Shown here: one piece after another, positions 10,645-20,006 of the stretch
How positions within the stretch are numbered: position 1 is the stretch's first letter
Layout: each line of letters opens with the position of its first letter
Notes under the pieces: model-generated
Told to the model about the DNA's origin: nothing
Seen by the model: only the letters and a program-made list of their open reading frames with translations
Databases searched by the model: none
Position numbers and translations under genes: made by a program
NCBI GenBank assembly: GCA_946902875.1
Contig: OX336348.1
Coordinates: 18,625,741-18,689,740, forward strand
Source of the DNA: Nematopogon swammerdamellus
Lineage: Eukaryota; Arthropoda; Insecta; Lepidoptera; Adelidae
DNA length: 64,000 nt
Direction: 5' to 3'

Positions 10645-11950
10645 CCTTTTTGGGGTCCGCTTGCACAAACGCAGATTTCCAGACCGCCGGCACACGGCCA
10701 TTGGAGTAGGAGAGACGGAATAGGCGCGTCAGCACTGGAGCCAGCTCGGGAGCACACTATTTTAACACCAATGCAGGAATCCTTTCCGGCCCACACGCTT
10801 TCCTGACGTCTAGGGAGAGAAACTCCGCCAGTACAGTCCGTTATCGAAACTGCACTTTCGGCATGGAGTTCTCACACCTAGGTATGGATGGGGGAGTGGC
10901 ACCCCCATCGTCCAGGTTGGAGTTCCCCGCAAAGAGAGATACCAGTAAGTCGGCTTTCTCCTTTGCGGAGTGGGCAAGTGAGCCTCCAGGACACCGCAGA
11001 GGTGGAAGAGAGGAGCGGGAGAAATTCGACTCGACAGATTTGGCGAGAGACCAGAACTCACAGCTCCCAGTTGGGTGCTGGTTCGGTCTGTCGCCGATGT
11101 AGTCAAATTTGGACCTGGCATTAACCCTTTTGCAGGATCTGGAGAGGCGGTTGTATTCCTTCGTCAGTTCGGATACGTTTAATTCACGTCCGGCACGGGC
11201 GCGCGACCATGCACGATAAGCTGCGCATTTAGCTGCGACAGCATCAGCACGTGACTGTCGCGGCTATACGATGGTTGGCTTTTACCACCGAGGTGGACAG
11301 AGGCGCTGGGAATAAACATTTCCTTTGCTCGGCAACCACCTCGGCAACGGTATTAGCCCATTTTGACGAATCGTCCGAACTGAAGCAGATCTCTCTCCAA
11401 GGGTAGGATGCGAAGTGTTCTCGCATCTCATCCCAATCTGCTGACGCGTAGTGCCAAATTCGACGCGTTCCTCCAGTACGGGACTGAGGAGGCGAAGATG
11501 ACACCGTGGACCCCACTAAAAAATGATCAGAAGAACCCGGCGGGGCTCTCACTGAGATTTTATATCCAGTGGGGTTCGTCGTCAGCGGAAGATCCAGCAG
11601 AGAGGGTCCATGACCGTCTATATCTGGCAGCCCGGTGGGCTGGTCCACCAGTTGAGACAGGCCATGCATCAGGGCGAAGTCGTAGGCGGCTCTCCCCGCA
11701 AAGTCAGTTCTCCTGGAGCCTAGCCATGCCTCGTGATGGGCATTGAAGTCTCCAAGGAAACCCAAATCCGCGGTGGGGAACCGCTCTTGGACTTTGTCTA
11801 CCGCTCCACTTAGGTACTCGAATAACCGAGCTGTCTCCGCATTGCCAGTGTCGGCAGGGCGAGATATTTGCGTTTCCGTCAGAAAAAGCAAGGCCGGTTT
11901 CATCGTCTTCACGTGGTGATGGACGGCATTAAGATTGGTGTGCAACCCCC
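10645..11950 (-). pseudogene. LINE copy A, endonuclease half
   Basis: Minus-strand APE-type endonuclease of LINE copy A: TETQISR near the start, then LGDFNAHHEAW, the S-L-L-D-L block, and a terminal S-S-D-H. It continues into the RT-proximal linker (AFVQADPKK at about 10,650) and then jumps to 7,726. About 30 residues between T-E-T-Q and the L-F-E-Y-L region are deleted relative to copy B. The 5' end abuts the right inverted repeat at 11,950/11,951, so copy A is 5'-truncated or inserted exactly at the arm's inner edge. Confidence 0.8.
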
Positions 11951-12408
11951 GGACGGAGGAATTTTGCGGAACAGAGTTTGGGTCGTCATCTTGAAAAAAA
12001 ATGATGCAAATAAAAAAGTTGTTAGATTCTTATGCTTATTGATGTACATAATAATACTAAGGTATATTCAAATTAAAGAACCGACTGAGCAATTTTGCCG
12101 AGAAAAATATAGTAAAAAAACACATTTTGTTTTTAATTAACCATTTCCATATAAAAAAAATTTTGTATTTTGTTACGTACGTATTCATATAAATATTACC
12201 TACCCTATGGCGAAGTAACTTTGGACGGAGCAATTTGTCTATAGGAGTTATATTAAATTTTCACTTTTCTTTGAATATACCCAACTTCCCGTAAAAAAAA
12301 ATGTTGGATTATTTGTCAGTCGTAATTCCGAACATTACTCCAAGATATTATCAAAGTTTCATTGACTGAGGAATTAATGTATGGGTTCAACTCCTCGTTA
12401 ACTACATA
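11951..12408 (-). repeat. Right terminal inverted repeat of the 7.7 kb element
   Basis: Inverse of 4722-5191. It ends in GTTAACTACATA and is followed by the AGT duplication at 12409-12411. Confidence 0.75.
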
Positions 12409-12411
12409 AGT

Positions 12412-12963
12412 CTTATGTCTTACGGACTATTGTTTTGGGGAAATGCAGCGTAATCTTACAGAATATTTGTGGCGGACGACGATTAGAATAAAAATATGGT
12501 TGTGCGCATGAGCGCGATTGCTGTCACGGCTAGCATGGCGGCCGATTAAAAACGTATTGAAAATAGCTCTCTTGATTTTCTTTTTGCCTAGTCTCGATTT
12601 CGGGCGTCTTCATTCATAATTAATACAGTCCACTTCACAGAGCATCGATCTGTCGCCATATTTGTTCTTCAAAAAAGAGAATAGCGTTGTGTACTCAGTA
12701 TGAAAGCCAGGGACTCTTGTAGAAATGTATTTCATAAAGAAGGAATCATGACATTACCCAGTGTTTATATTTATCAAAATATCTGCTGTGATAGGAAGTA
12801 TATGCAGAACGCTACTCTTCATTCCGATATTCACCAGCATGACACTAGGAGTAAAAATAATATTCAAAATTACGAAGCACAGATTTATCTAAAATGTCGA
12901 AAAGTACCTAAAATCTACTCTTGCAAAGAAAGCCTACTACACTGTAAAGGAGGCCTTAGCTGA
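12412..12963 (+). pseudogene. LINE ORF2 C-terminus (part 3 of the split copy)
   Basis: The frame resumes directly after the second AGT with MSYGLLFWGNAA, which matches the LINE at 25.7-28.4 kb (MSYGLMFWGNAA). An insert of about 210 bp (roughly 12,478-12,690) of unknown type interrupts it. Coding similarity resumes at 12,700 with K-x-R-D-S/T-C, GIMTLPS and Y-x-YQNIC and ends at 12,963 with the K-E-A-L-type terminus. It is inactive because of the lost RT core. Confidence 0.8.
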
Positions 12964-13554
12964 TACAATAATATCTTGAGGTTTCGACTGCATAATTAGT
13001 AACACTTGACTAGGTACCATTTGCTCGACACTGCGCGTATAGTCCGGAGGTTTCTCTCTTTGGGACCCGACCATCGGTAGCCTGGGCTCGCCCCGCCGCC
13101 GCCGCCGGTCCTCTAGTTCAGTATAGCCAGCATTCCAGGGAAGTTTCTAGTATGGCACCTACCTTCTCGGTGGTTATATTGGCTGGCCGGAGCATGTGCT
13201 TTGGCCCCTCCGACTCAGCCACCCATATCGGATTACATAAAAAAACCGTTTTAAAAAACTTATTACTTTTTTATTCTATTTTTTTTAAGTCCGTTTTATG
13301 TTTTTTAAAACAGTTTTTATTTCATTCGTTTTAGTAATATTACATAAAAAAGAATAATCTAAATCGAATAATCGAAATCGGTTGAAGTGGCACAGAATTA
13401 TTCGCCATGTGTCAACCTGCAAAATTTTGAACGTGTTGCAGAGACCGTTCACAGTTATTTTACCTCTAGCCATCAAGTTGGCTAAATGAGCTCTGTGTTG
13501 CCATAATTGGTTCGTACTATTTCCCTGTACGAAATATTTGAATATATTTTTAGA
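12964..13554. other. Intergenic, no gene recognised
   Basis: There is a GC-rich patch (GCCCCGCCGCCGCCGCCGG near 13,090) and T-rich sequence at 13,240-13,330. I see no conserved frame or repeat boundary that I can defend. Confidence 0.4.
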
Positions 13555-13690
13555 ATAGAATAAAATAGAAACTCTTTATTGCACACAAATTGAAAGAAGA
13601 ACATTACACGACAAGAAACAAGAAATGCAGGAGTGCGCAAAGGTGAACTCATCACTACAAGTACAACAGGCACTCATACATAATTTCCAC
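13555..13690 (-). repeat. LINE 3'-end-like fragment
   Basis: On the minus strand the sequence ends TTTGTGTGCAATAAAGAG followed by an A/T-rich tail, the form in which many lepidopteran LINE 3' ends terminate. No coding part is attached. Confidence 0.35.
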
Positions 13691-14196
13691 TACCACGGGT
13701 AAAATATTAATAGCAAGTAACCCTTTTTACGACCATAGTACTAGTTACAGCAAGCGGTGCCAACCTAGAGGAAGATACAATAATATGTGTCAGAGGTAAA
13801 ATAACTGTGAACGCTCTGTAGTGCTGAGGTATCGACATGCTTATGTTTTTATTGCTGAAAAAGTCCACATCAAAAGTTTTGCTGAAGGTTACCACAATAT
13901 TATATTTGTTGATTTTTCAAAAACCGCTGAATCATTTTCGATTAAATGTATATGGGTGGTCCCATGAAGTATGACCTACCAAATAAAAAAAAAGAATTTT
14001 CAAAATCGGCCCAAAATTGACTATGTAATCGCGTAACAAACATTAAAAAAACCAGTTGCACTCCGGGAGTGCCGGCAGAAGTGAAAACCTTTTGTATTTC
14101 CGAAAACAATTCTTAGGTGGTTATAAAAAAAACTAAACACTCTAAAAAAATTAAAACACCGTAACATTGCTTAAAAGAAAACAAAAGAAAAAAAAG
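13691..14196. other. Repeat-derived non-coding sequence
   Basis: No coding signal. At 14,045-14,090 the CTCCGGGAGTGCCGGCAGAA segment resembles, in inverse, the GTTTTCACTTC end of the unit described at 19.7-20.0 kb, suggesting a related repeat. Confidence 0.35.
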
Positions 14197-14216
14197 GAAC
14201 TTTGAGATGTCATGTA
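14197..14216 (+). repeat. Start of tandem unit 1, cut by the LINE
   Basis: GAACTTTGAGATGTCATGTA reappears at 19,971. The unit continues at 19,732 on the far side of the LINE. Confidence 0.6.
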
Positions 14217-14558
14217 TGTGTCATTCATATATCGTTCATCATCGATACATATATCATATATCATTCGTATATGTCATATTCAAGATGGCGATGCCAACGT
14301 ATACACGACTTTATATATCTCCCGCGAAAACTTTATAATTTTGAAGTAATTTCATTAGATCTCGACATAAATTTATCATATATAATTAGTTTCATGATCA
14401 ATATAAGTGAATAACCTGTTGGATTGCTCCAGCCTGCACGTCCGCTGAGATTAAACCGGAATTAAGTAAAGGTACTTACTCACCATCAAATTCGTAACCG
14501 CCGCGCGTCAGCTACATCACAACAATCACAGAACCATCACTCATCACCACTTCACACC

Positions 14559-15767
14559 ATGAGCGGCAACAGGAGGCAGGCTACGGGGAACACTCCCACT
14601 GTTCCCAGTACACAAACACCACCAGCCTCCAACATCTGTGCCAAGTGTGATCTTGTTATCTACGACGGCGACCTACTGGCGTGCGTAACGTGCGCCTCAC
14701 TGTTCCACTTTGCATGCTTAGGCCTAAGTGAACAGAATTTCCGCAAAATGCGATCATCAGTTCGCGCTGCGTGGTCGGGACCATGTTGCAAGAAGACTGA
14801 TGCGACCAAATCACCGGCCATGCCGCTCACACCATCGTCGGTCGTCCAACTACCTAGCGGGCAGACATGCAGTGGCGTTCAAGCTGATGCAGACGCGGCC
14901 CGCGGACTGTTCGAGACTGATAAGGAAATACGTCCGGAGGACGCTCCACGTGCTTACTATAATCTTATTAAGGCGGAATTCGAAAAATCAACAGACAAAT
15001 GGCGGAGCGAAGTGAAAGCGCTTAGTGCCCGAATCGACGCTTTAACCAGAACCGTCTCAAATTATGAAACAGTATGTAATGACCTAAAATCGAAGAATGA
15101 TCACCTGGAAAGGTCAATTGAGATCCTCTCGGAAAACCAAAAACTGGCTAATGACAGATTGACGCAACTGGAATCCAAAACAAAGGTATTAAACGAAGAC
15201 AAGCAGAAGCTGCAACTCCTTTCACAAACCCAGTCGCTCACCATTTCAGCTCTCACAGCACAGGTGGATGACGGCGAACAGAGGGCGCGCTCGAATAATA
15301 TTGAAGTATTCGGAATACCGGAACGGAATGCTGAACGTATACCGGAAGTTATTGCTGAGATCGCTCGCGTCGCCGGCGTCACTGTGTGCCCCACCGATAT
15401 AGACTTTGCTACTCGCGTTGCTCCGAAAGCGAAAACATCTTCGAGCATACCCGCTGGCGGCCGCCCTAAGCCGATTATAGTGAAATTTCACAAAAGAGAA
15501 CTGAAAGAGGATCTGTTGAGGGCGGTGAGGAAGCGGCGAGGAGTCAACACCTCGGACATTGGTCTTCCGGGAGACAAGCGTCAGATATATTTAAACGATC
15601 ACCTTACATCTGCAAACAAGCAACTCCTCGCGAAGACCCGAAATATCTGCAAGGAAGTGGGGTTTCGCCATGTTTGGACGAACTATGCAAAAATATTTGT
15701 GAGGCGAAACGACCAGAGTCCGGCTATTCGCATTTGGAAGGACTCAGATTTAGCAAAAATAAAATAA
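14559..15767 (+). CDS. LINE ORF1 protein: PHD-like finger, coiled coil, FP-C-like domain
   Basis: This 402-residue ORF1p presumably binds the element's RNA and chaperones target-primed integration. Residues ~27-77 form a PHD-type zinc finger (C27, C30, C42, C45, H50, C53, C76, C77). Residues ~130-245 are a long heptad-patterned coiled coil (SARIDALTRTVSNYETV onward), suited to trimer or dimer formation. Residues ~247-402 resemble the RRM-like plus C-terminal part of L1-type ORF1 proteins and the baculovirus FP C-terminal family (SNNIEVFGIPE, K-P-I-I-V-K-F, I-Y-L-N-D-H-L-T, W-T-N-Y-A-K-I-F-V-R). The first Met follows CACACC and is the only one upstream of the finger. Domain identity is inferred from pattern only. 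Confidence 0.85.
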   Translation: MSGNRRQATGNTPTVPSTQTPPASNICAKCDLVIYDGDLLACVTCASLFHFACLGLSEQNFRKMRSSVRAAWSGPCCKKTDATKSPAMPLTPSSVVQLPSGQTCSGVQADADAARGLFETDKEIRPEDAPRAYYNLIKAEFEKSTDKWRSEVKALSARIDALTRTVSNYETVCNDLKSKNDHLERSIEILSENQKLANDRLTQLESKTKVLNEDKQKLQLLSQTQSLTISALTAQVDDGEQRARSNNIEVFGIPERNAERIPEVIAEIARVAGVTVCPTDIDFATRVAPKAKTSSSIPAGGRPKPIIVKFHKRELKEDLLRAVRKRRGVNTSDIGLPGDKRQIYLNDHLTSANKQLLAKTRNICKEVGFRHVWTNYAKIFVRRNDQSPAIRIWKDSDLAKIK

Positions 15768-16272
15768 TATTATACTTACTATTTGTGTCTCAGCACGCGA
15801 ACTTGCATGTGAATACTCCTGCCTCACCTTGTTGTCTAGTAATTACTGTAAAATTCAAATCGCCCATGCACACACACACACCACCCAACGCATTCCCACG
15901 CACACATCCACTACACACACATACGAAATGCGTTCAGCTTCAGCATGGCCCTCTCTATCTTACGCCAGTACAATATAGAAGGCTATGGCTTCAGTTTCAG
16001 TCACTCACACACACCACACACCTGCGTCTGTGTTATCTTAGCTTGATCGCTCGGCGATGCGGCGGGCGTGGGCGGGAGGCGAGCGGCGGAGGCGCTGCTG
16101 GCCTCTCGTCCACTCTGGCGAATTTGTTCGATTGTAATTCTTATTCACTGACAGTTAGTTGTCACATTGATTTGTATATTGTATTAGGCACTTATTATAC
16201 CATGAAGTGCACCTTACTTCGACACTGCGCAACTGTAATTACTACACGAAGTATTTTAAAAGATGCATTCTT
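15768..16272 (+). other. ORF1-ORF2 spacer, CA-rich
   Basis: A run of about 500 bp rich in CACACAC and then a GC-rich patch at 16,055-16,105. ORF1 and ORF2 are in different frames, so ORF2 needs independent or reinitiated translation. The spacer is longer than I would expect for jockey/CR1 elements, where the ORFs usually overlap or nearly touch. Confidence 0.5.
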
Positions 16273-19173
16273 ATGTCCATTATTTTTACGGGTACTCTAG
16301 ATATTTACCTACAAAACACCCGCAGTATCCGGGGTAAGTTGATAGAATTCAAACAGAGTGTACTTACAGACTCACATCACCTGATTTTGATAACGGAAAG
16401 CTGGTTGATCGATTCCATCTCCGATACGGAGGTCATTGACCCGAATTCTTACAATTTACATAGGTGCGATCGCTCATCCGTCACAGGTAAATCTCGGGGC
16501 GGAGGTACGTTGATTTGTTCTCGTCCGTCGCTCCGCGCGCACCGCCACCACTACCCTCCCCGCCCCCCCACCGCACAGTACGACGCTGTGTGGGTGTCCA
16601 TTCCAAAGACAACAATTCGCGCCAATAATGACTTGCATGTTGTATGTGTCTACTTGCCGCCGCATCCTGCAAATGGTGACTTAATGCTCAAACATTTAAC
16701 CGATTTTCTATACATGTTTAGATCACAATTCGCAAATGATGACATTGTTCTCGCAGGAGACTTTAACCTGCCCTCTTTGGAGTGGGCACAGAACCCGGAT
16801 CGTATGCATCTCTCAGCTGTAGGTGGAATGAATGACGCTCGCTCCTCTTTTGTGGATTGTTCGTCCTTCATAGGACTTAAACAATACAATAGAATATTCA
16901 ATGACAATGGCCGCTTGCTTGATCTGATATTCTGTTCCATCACGGCCGAGGTAGCTCGCGCTGCGGGTCCCTTACTACGCGAGGATCTCCCACACCACCC
17001 GGCTCTGGAAGTATGTTTGCCAGACGTTCACCACTCACCGCTTAGAAATCCACCTACACGTACTTACTCTTTTCGCAGAGCTGACTATGTCGCCATTCAA
17101 ACATACCTGTTAAATGTGAACTGGTCTACTCTTTTTACCGGCACACCGGATGATGCCGTATCGTTCTTTTACCAGGCACTGGACGAGGCTGTAGATCTGT
17201 ACGTACCTAGCTTCGTCCGTGGAGCGAGTGCGCATCCTACTTGGTTTTCTCCCGCTCTTATAAAAATCGTAAGGGAAAAAAATAAATTTCATAAAAGATT
17301 TAAGCGTCACGGGCGGGGAAGCGACTACGATGCGTTCTCGCTACTTCGGAGGCGGCAAAAGGCATTGCAGCGCGAATGCTGGCGGCGACATATCCACACT
17401 GCTGAGAACAATATAAAAACAAATCCCAAGAATTTTTGGCATTACATAAAGTCACAGCGTGGCTCAAATACCATACCAGGAAGAGTTGTAAGTGGTAATG
17501 TAGAAGCGAGTGATGGTGCTGCTATCTGTAAATTATTTTTAAATCACTTTCAGTCTGTCTACAAAAAAACGTCTTCACCCACCATAAGTCAACCATGTGA
17601 CTATATCACTCACGATGTCCAAAGCTCAGTTGCAACGAACGTACGCATAGTCCTAAAAATATTACAATCTTTGGATACAAATAAGGGCCCCGGTAGTGAT
17701 GGCATACCTCCAGTTTTCGCAAAGCAATGTGCAGATCAACTAGCCTCTCCTTTGAGCATTATTTTCAGTCGCTCCATCTCGGAAGGCGTGTTTCCTCAAA
17801 AATGGAAAGAAGCGTTTGTGGTGCCTATCCATAAGAACGGGCCCAGACAATGTGTTGAGAATTACAGGCCCGTGTCTATCCTGTCAGTGTTTAGCAAAGT
17901 TTTCGAGCGCGTAGTCTACGACCAGATTTACCCACTAATTTCTTCAAGCATCTCGTCGGCGCAACACGGCTTTATGCGCGGGCGTTCTGTAGTATCTAAC
18001 CTAGCCGTGTTCATTGACTACGTTTCGATGAAGTTGGATAAGCGGGTGCAAGTCGATGCCGTTTACACTGACTACGCTAAATGCTTTGACAGGATAGACC
18101 ATGGAATCCTGGTTCGGAAGCTCGGGGAACTGGGTATCCACGGGTGTCTTCTGAGGTGGATCGAGTCATACTTGAGGAACAGGTCTCAGGCGGTGAAGAC
18201 GGGTGCGTATAGGTCAGAGTTCGTCGAAATACCGTCCGGAGTGCCTCAGGGTTCACATCTCGGCCCGCTCTTCTTTAACGCCTACCTCTACGACGTCGTT
18301 AAATGTTTCCATTGGGCCCTGTTCCTGCTGTATGCTGATGACAAAAAAGTATACATGGCGATTGAGAACCAATCCGACTGTATTAAGTTACAGGAAGACC
18401 TTGATAGATTGTCACTCTACTGTTCACTCAATCGCCTAGACTTGAATATTAAGAAATGTCAAGTCATCACATTCAGCAGGAATAGGAAGCAGGTGAATAA
18501 CGTATACAATTTGAATAATGAGCCCATACCACGAACCGACGTCGTTAGGGACTTGGGCGTAATGCTCGACTCGAAGCTTGTCTTCGACAAGCACTACGAG
18601 CACATAGTCTCAAAGGCATATAAAATGTTGGGATTCCTCATGCGCACGTGCAAACCATTTACCAATCTTGCAACATTCAAAATCGTTTACTTGGCGTACG
18701 TTCGGAGTGTGTTGGAGTTTGCGTGTCAGATATGGTCACCATCATACGTGACACATGTGCGGCGTATTGAAGGAATTCAACGTAAGTTCATTAGATACAT
18801 GAACTTTCGTTCCAAACTGTCCTTTGCAGACTATGAAGAAGCAGCGGTTCACTATAAACTGCTGACCCTTGAGCAGAGGAGGTCCGCAGCTGACATGAAG
18901 TTTTTGTTCAATATTATTAACCACAACATTGACTGCCCGGACCTCCTCGCTCGCATATCTTTGCGGGTGGCTCCAACGTGCACCCGGCGTCCTCGACTGT
19001 TCCAGCCTCCCTTGTGCAACACGAACTCCGCTAGGAATTCGACAATGAATCGGTGTATGGATGCCTACAATCTCACCTTTTGGGAGATAGATATATTTCA
19101 CGACACCGAGACCTCTTTCATAAAGGAAGTGAATAGAATTATAGGGGGAAAAGAAAACAAAGCTTCTCACTGA
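16273..19173 (+). CDS. LINE ORF2: APE endonuclease plus reverse transcriptase
   Basis: Intact polyprotein of 966 residues from the Met at 16,273. An upstream in-frame Met at 16,207 would add 22 residues with no domain content, so I prefer the internal start right before the endonuclease. Endonuclease: Q-N-T-R-S near 16,312, T-E-S-W, A-G-D-F-N near 16,756, L-D-L-I-F, and a final H-H-P-A-L in place of the usual S-D-H. RT: NYRPVSILSVFSKVFE, HGFMRGRS, the catalytic block Y-T-D-Y-A-K-C-F-D, SGVPQGSHLGPLFF, Y-A-D-D at 18331-18342, and a thumb with D-L-G-V-M-L-D. The C-terminus has no zinc knuckle. Jockey-superfamily (CR1-like lineage) fits best; the clade is not settled. Confidence 0.88.
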   Translation: MSIIFTGTLDIYLQNTRSIRGKLIEFKQSVLTDSHHLILITESWLIDSISDTEVIDPNSYNLHRCDRSSVTGKSRGGGTLICSRPSLRAHRHHYPPRPPTAQYDAVWVSIPKTTIRANNDLHVVCVYLPPHPANGDLMLKHLTDFLYMFRSQFANDDIVLAGDFNLPSLEWAQNPDRMHLSAVGGMNDARSSFVDCSSFIGLKQYNRIFNDNGRLLDLIFCSITAEVARAAGPLLREDLPHHPALEVCLPDVHHSPLRNPPTRTYSFRRADYVAIQTYLLNVNWSTLFTGTPDDAVSFFYQALDEAVDLYVPSFVRGASAHPTWFSPALIKIVREKNKFHKRFKRHGRGSDYDAFSLLRRRQKALQRECWRRHIHTAENNIKTNPKNFWHYIKSQRGSNTIPGRVVSGNVEASDGAAICKLFLNHFQSVYKKTSSPTISQPCDYITHDVQSSVATNVRIVLKILQSLDTNKGPGSDGIPPVFAKQCADQLASPLSIIFSRSISEGVFPQKWKEAFVVPIHKNGPRQCVENYRPVSILSVFSKVFERVVYDQIYPLISSSISSAQHGFMRGRSVVSNLAVFIDYVSMKLDKRVQVDAVYTDYAKCFDRIDHGILVRKLGELGIHGCLLRWIESYLRNRSQAVKTGAYRSEFVEIPSGVPQGSHLGPLFFNAYLYDVVKCFHWALFLLYADDKKVYMAIENQSDCIKLQEDLDRLSLYCSLNRLDLNIKKCQVITFSRNRKQVNNVYNLNNEPIPRTDVVRDLGVMLDSKLVFDKHYEHIVSKAYKMLGFLMRTCKPFTNLATFKIVYLAYVRSVLEFACQIWSPSYVTHVRRIEGIQRKFIRYMNFRSKLSFADYEEAAVHYKLLTLEQRRSAADMKFLFNIINHNIDCPDLLARISLRVAPTCTRRPRLFQPPLCNTNSARNSTMNRCMDAYNLTFWEIDIFHDTETSFIKEVNRIIGGKENKASH

Positions 19174-19693
19174 TTTAAGCGGATATAGGTAACAGTAGCA
19201 GGCGCAACTCACACACACATGTATATCACAATACACACATACACACACACACTCACACACACCCTCAGACATATCATCGCAAATAATCCTCTCACACACC
19301 CTCACCACACATGCACGGCGAATTGTATTTATTTGTTTATGAGTAAGGAGATTTTATTGAAATTTGTAATTCACAGATTATCATTGTTTTAATTTAATGT
19401 AGTTTTTTATAAATTTTCATTCACTGTTTCTTATTTTCTTATTTATTAATAATCGAATTTTAACTTTTAACTTTTGACTTGATACTTCGACTTTTAATTT
19501 TGTAATTAATTTCAATTTTATTTTATTTTATTTTAAATTTATTTAATCTTTTAATTTTGTAATTTTCTATCGTTTTTATTTACCATGTTTTATCAAATGC
19601 ATGTAAACCGGAGGAATTCTATTCTTGGCTATTAAGTTTTATATTGTTCATTTTTAAATTTGTTGGATTAATATAAGCTGTGGAATTCTCTAA

Positions 19694-19724
<31 letters not shown>

Positions 19725-19731
19725 AGTATTG
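19174..19731 (+). other. LINE 3' UTR and (TAAA)n tail
   Basis: CA-rich stretch at 19,205-19,310, AT-rich remainder, ending in nine or so TAAA units. A LINE remnant at 34.4-35.0 kb ends in the same kind of tail. Confidence 0.7.
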
Positions 19732-20006
19732 AGCGTTGTCATAGCAACGATATATTGTTATCTTCCCCTTTTTCGATCAGGTTACGGCGATGACGCTGAC
19801 GCGCTGACGCGAACATAGCATTTTTCCCCATATAAAAAAGTGCCAAGTGCCGCTAAAGAAGTTTTCACTTCAAAAATTGGTGCAATTGGTTGAAAATTGT
19901 AAAATTTAGTAGAACGGACAGACATGCATTTGTTACGGAACCCTACATTCATTTTGCAGAACTTTGAGATGTCATGTATTGAGCGTTGTCATAGCAACTG
20001 AGACGA
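19732..20006 (+). repeat. Tandem unit 1 (remainder) and start of unit 2
   Basis: The segment TATTGAGCGTTGTCATAGCA, then TGTTATCTTCCCCTTTTTCG, GACGCTGACGCGCTGACGCG and GAAGTTTTCACTTC, forms a unit of about 280 bp. It is followed at 19,971 by a second unit starting with the same GAACTTTGAGATG. Unit 1 was split by the LINE and unit 2 by the solo LTR. Confidence 0.6.

Larger units (their letters stand above)
4722..12408. mobile_element. 7.7 kb foldback-type element with long terminal inverted repeats
   Basis: The two ends are inverted copies: 4722-5191 (470 bp) and 11951-12408 (458 bp), about 90% alike by eye. Outer ends read TACACTAGTCAAC and, inverted, TATGTAGTTAAC. A 3 bp duplication (AGT) flanks the element, and removing the element plus one AGT restores the host LINE reading frame. 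No transposase was recognised inside. The interior is filled with other elements: SINEs, an RTE tail, and two LINE copies in opposite orientation. It is therefore either a non-autonomous DNA transposon that served as a landing pad, or a foldback element. Superfamily unknown. Confidence 0.65.
14217..19731 (+). mobile_element. Apparently full-length LINE with two open ORFs
   Basis: Element boundaries come from the host repeat it interrupts. The 5' end follows GAACTTTGAGATGTCATGTA. The 3' end is a (TAAA)n tail at about 19,692-19,728, after which the host sequence TATTGAGCGTTGTC resumes. It comprises a 5' UTR of about 340 bp, ORF1 (14559-15767), a ~500 bp CA-rich spacer, ORF2 (16273-19173), a CA-rich then AT-rich 3' UTR, and a tetranucleotide tail. 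Both ORFs are uninterrupted, unlike every other LINE here apart from the 25.7 kb copy, so this is the youngest-looking autonomous element in the window. The target duplication is short or unclear (GTA or TGTA). Confidence 0.8.
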
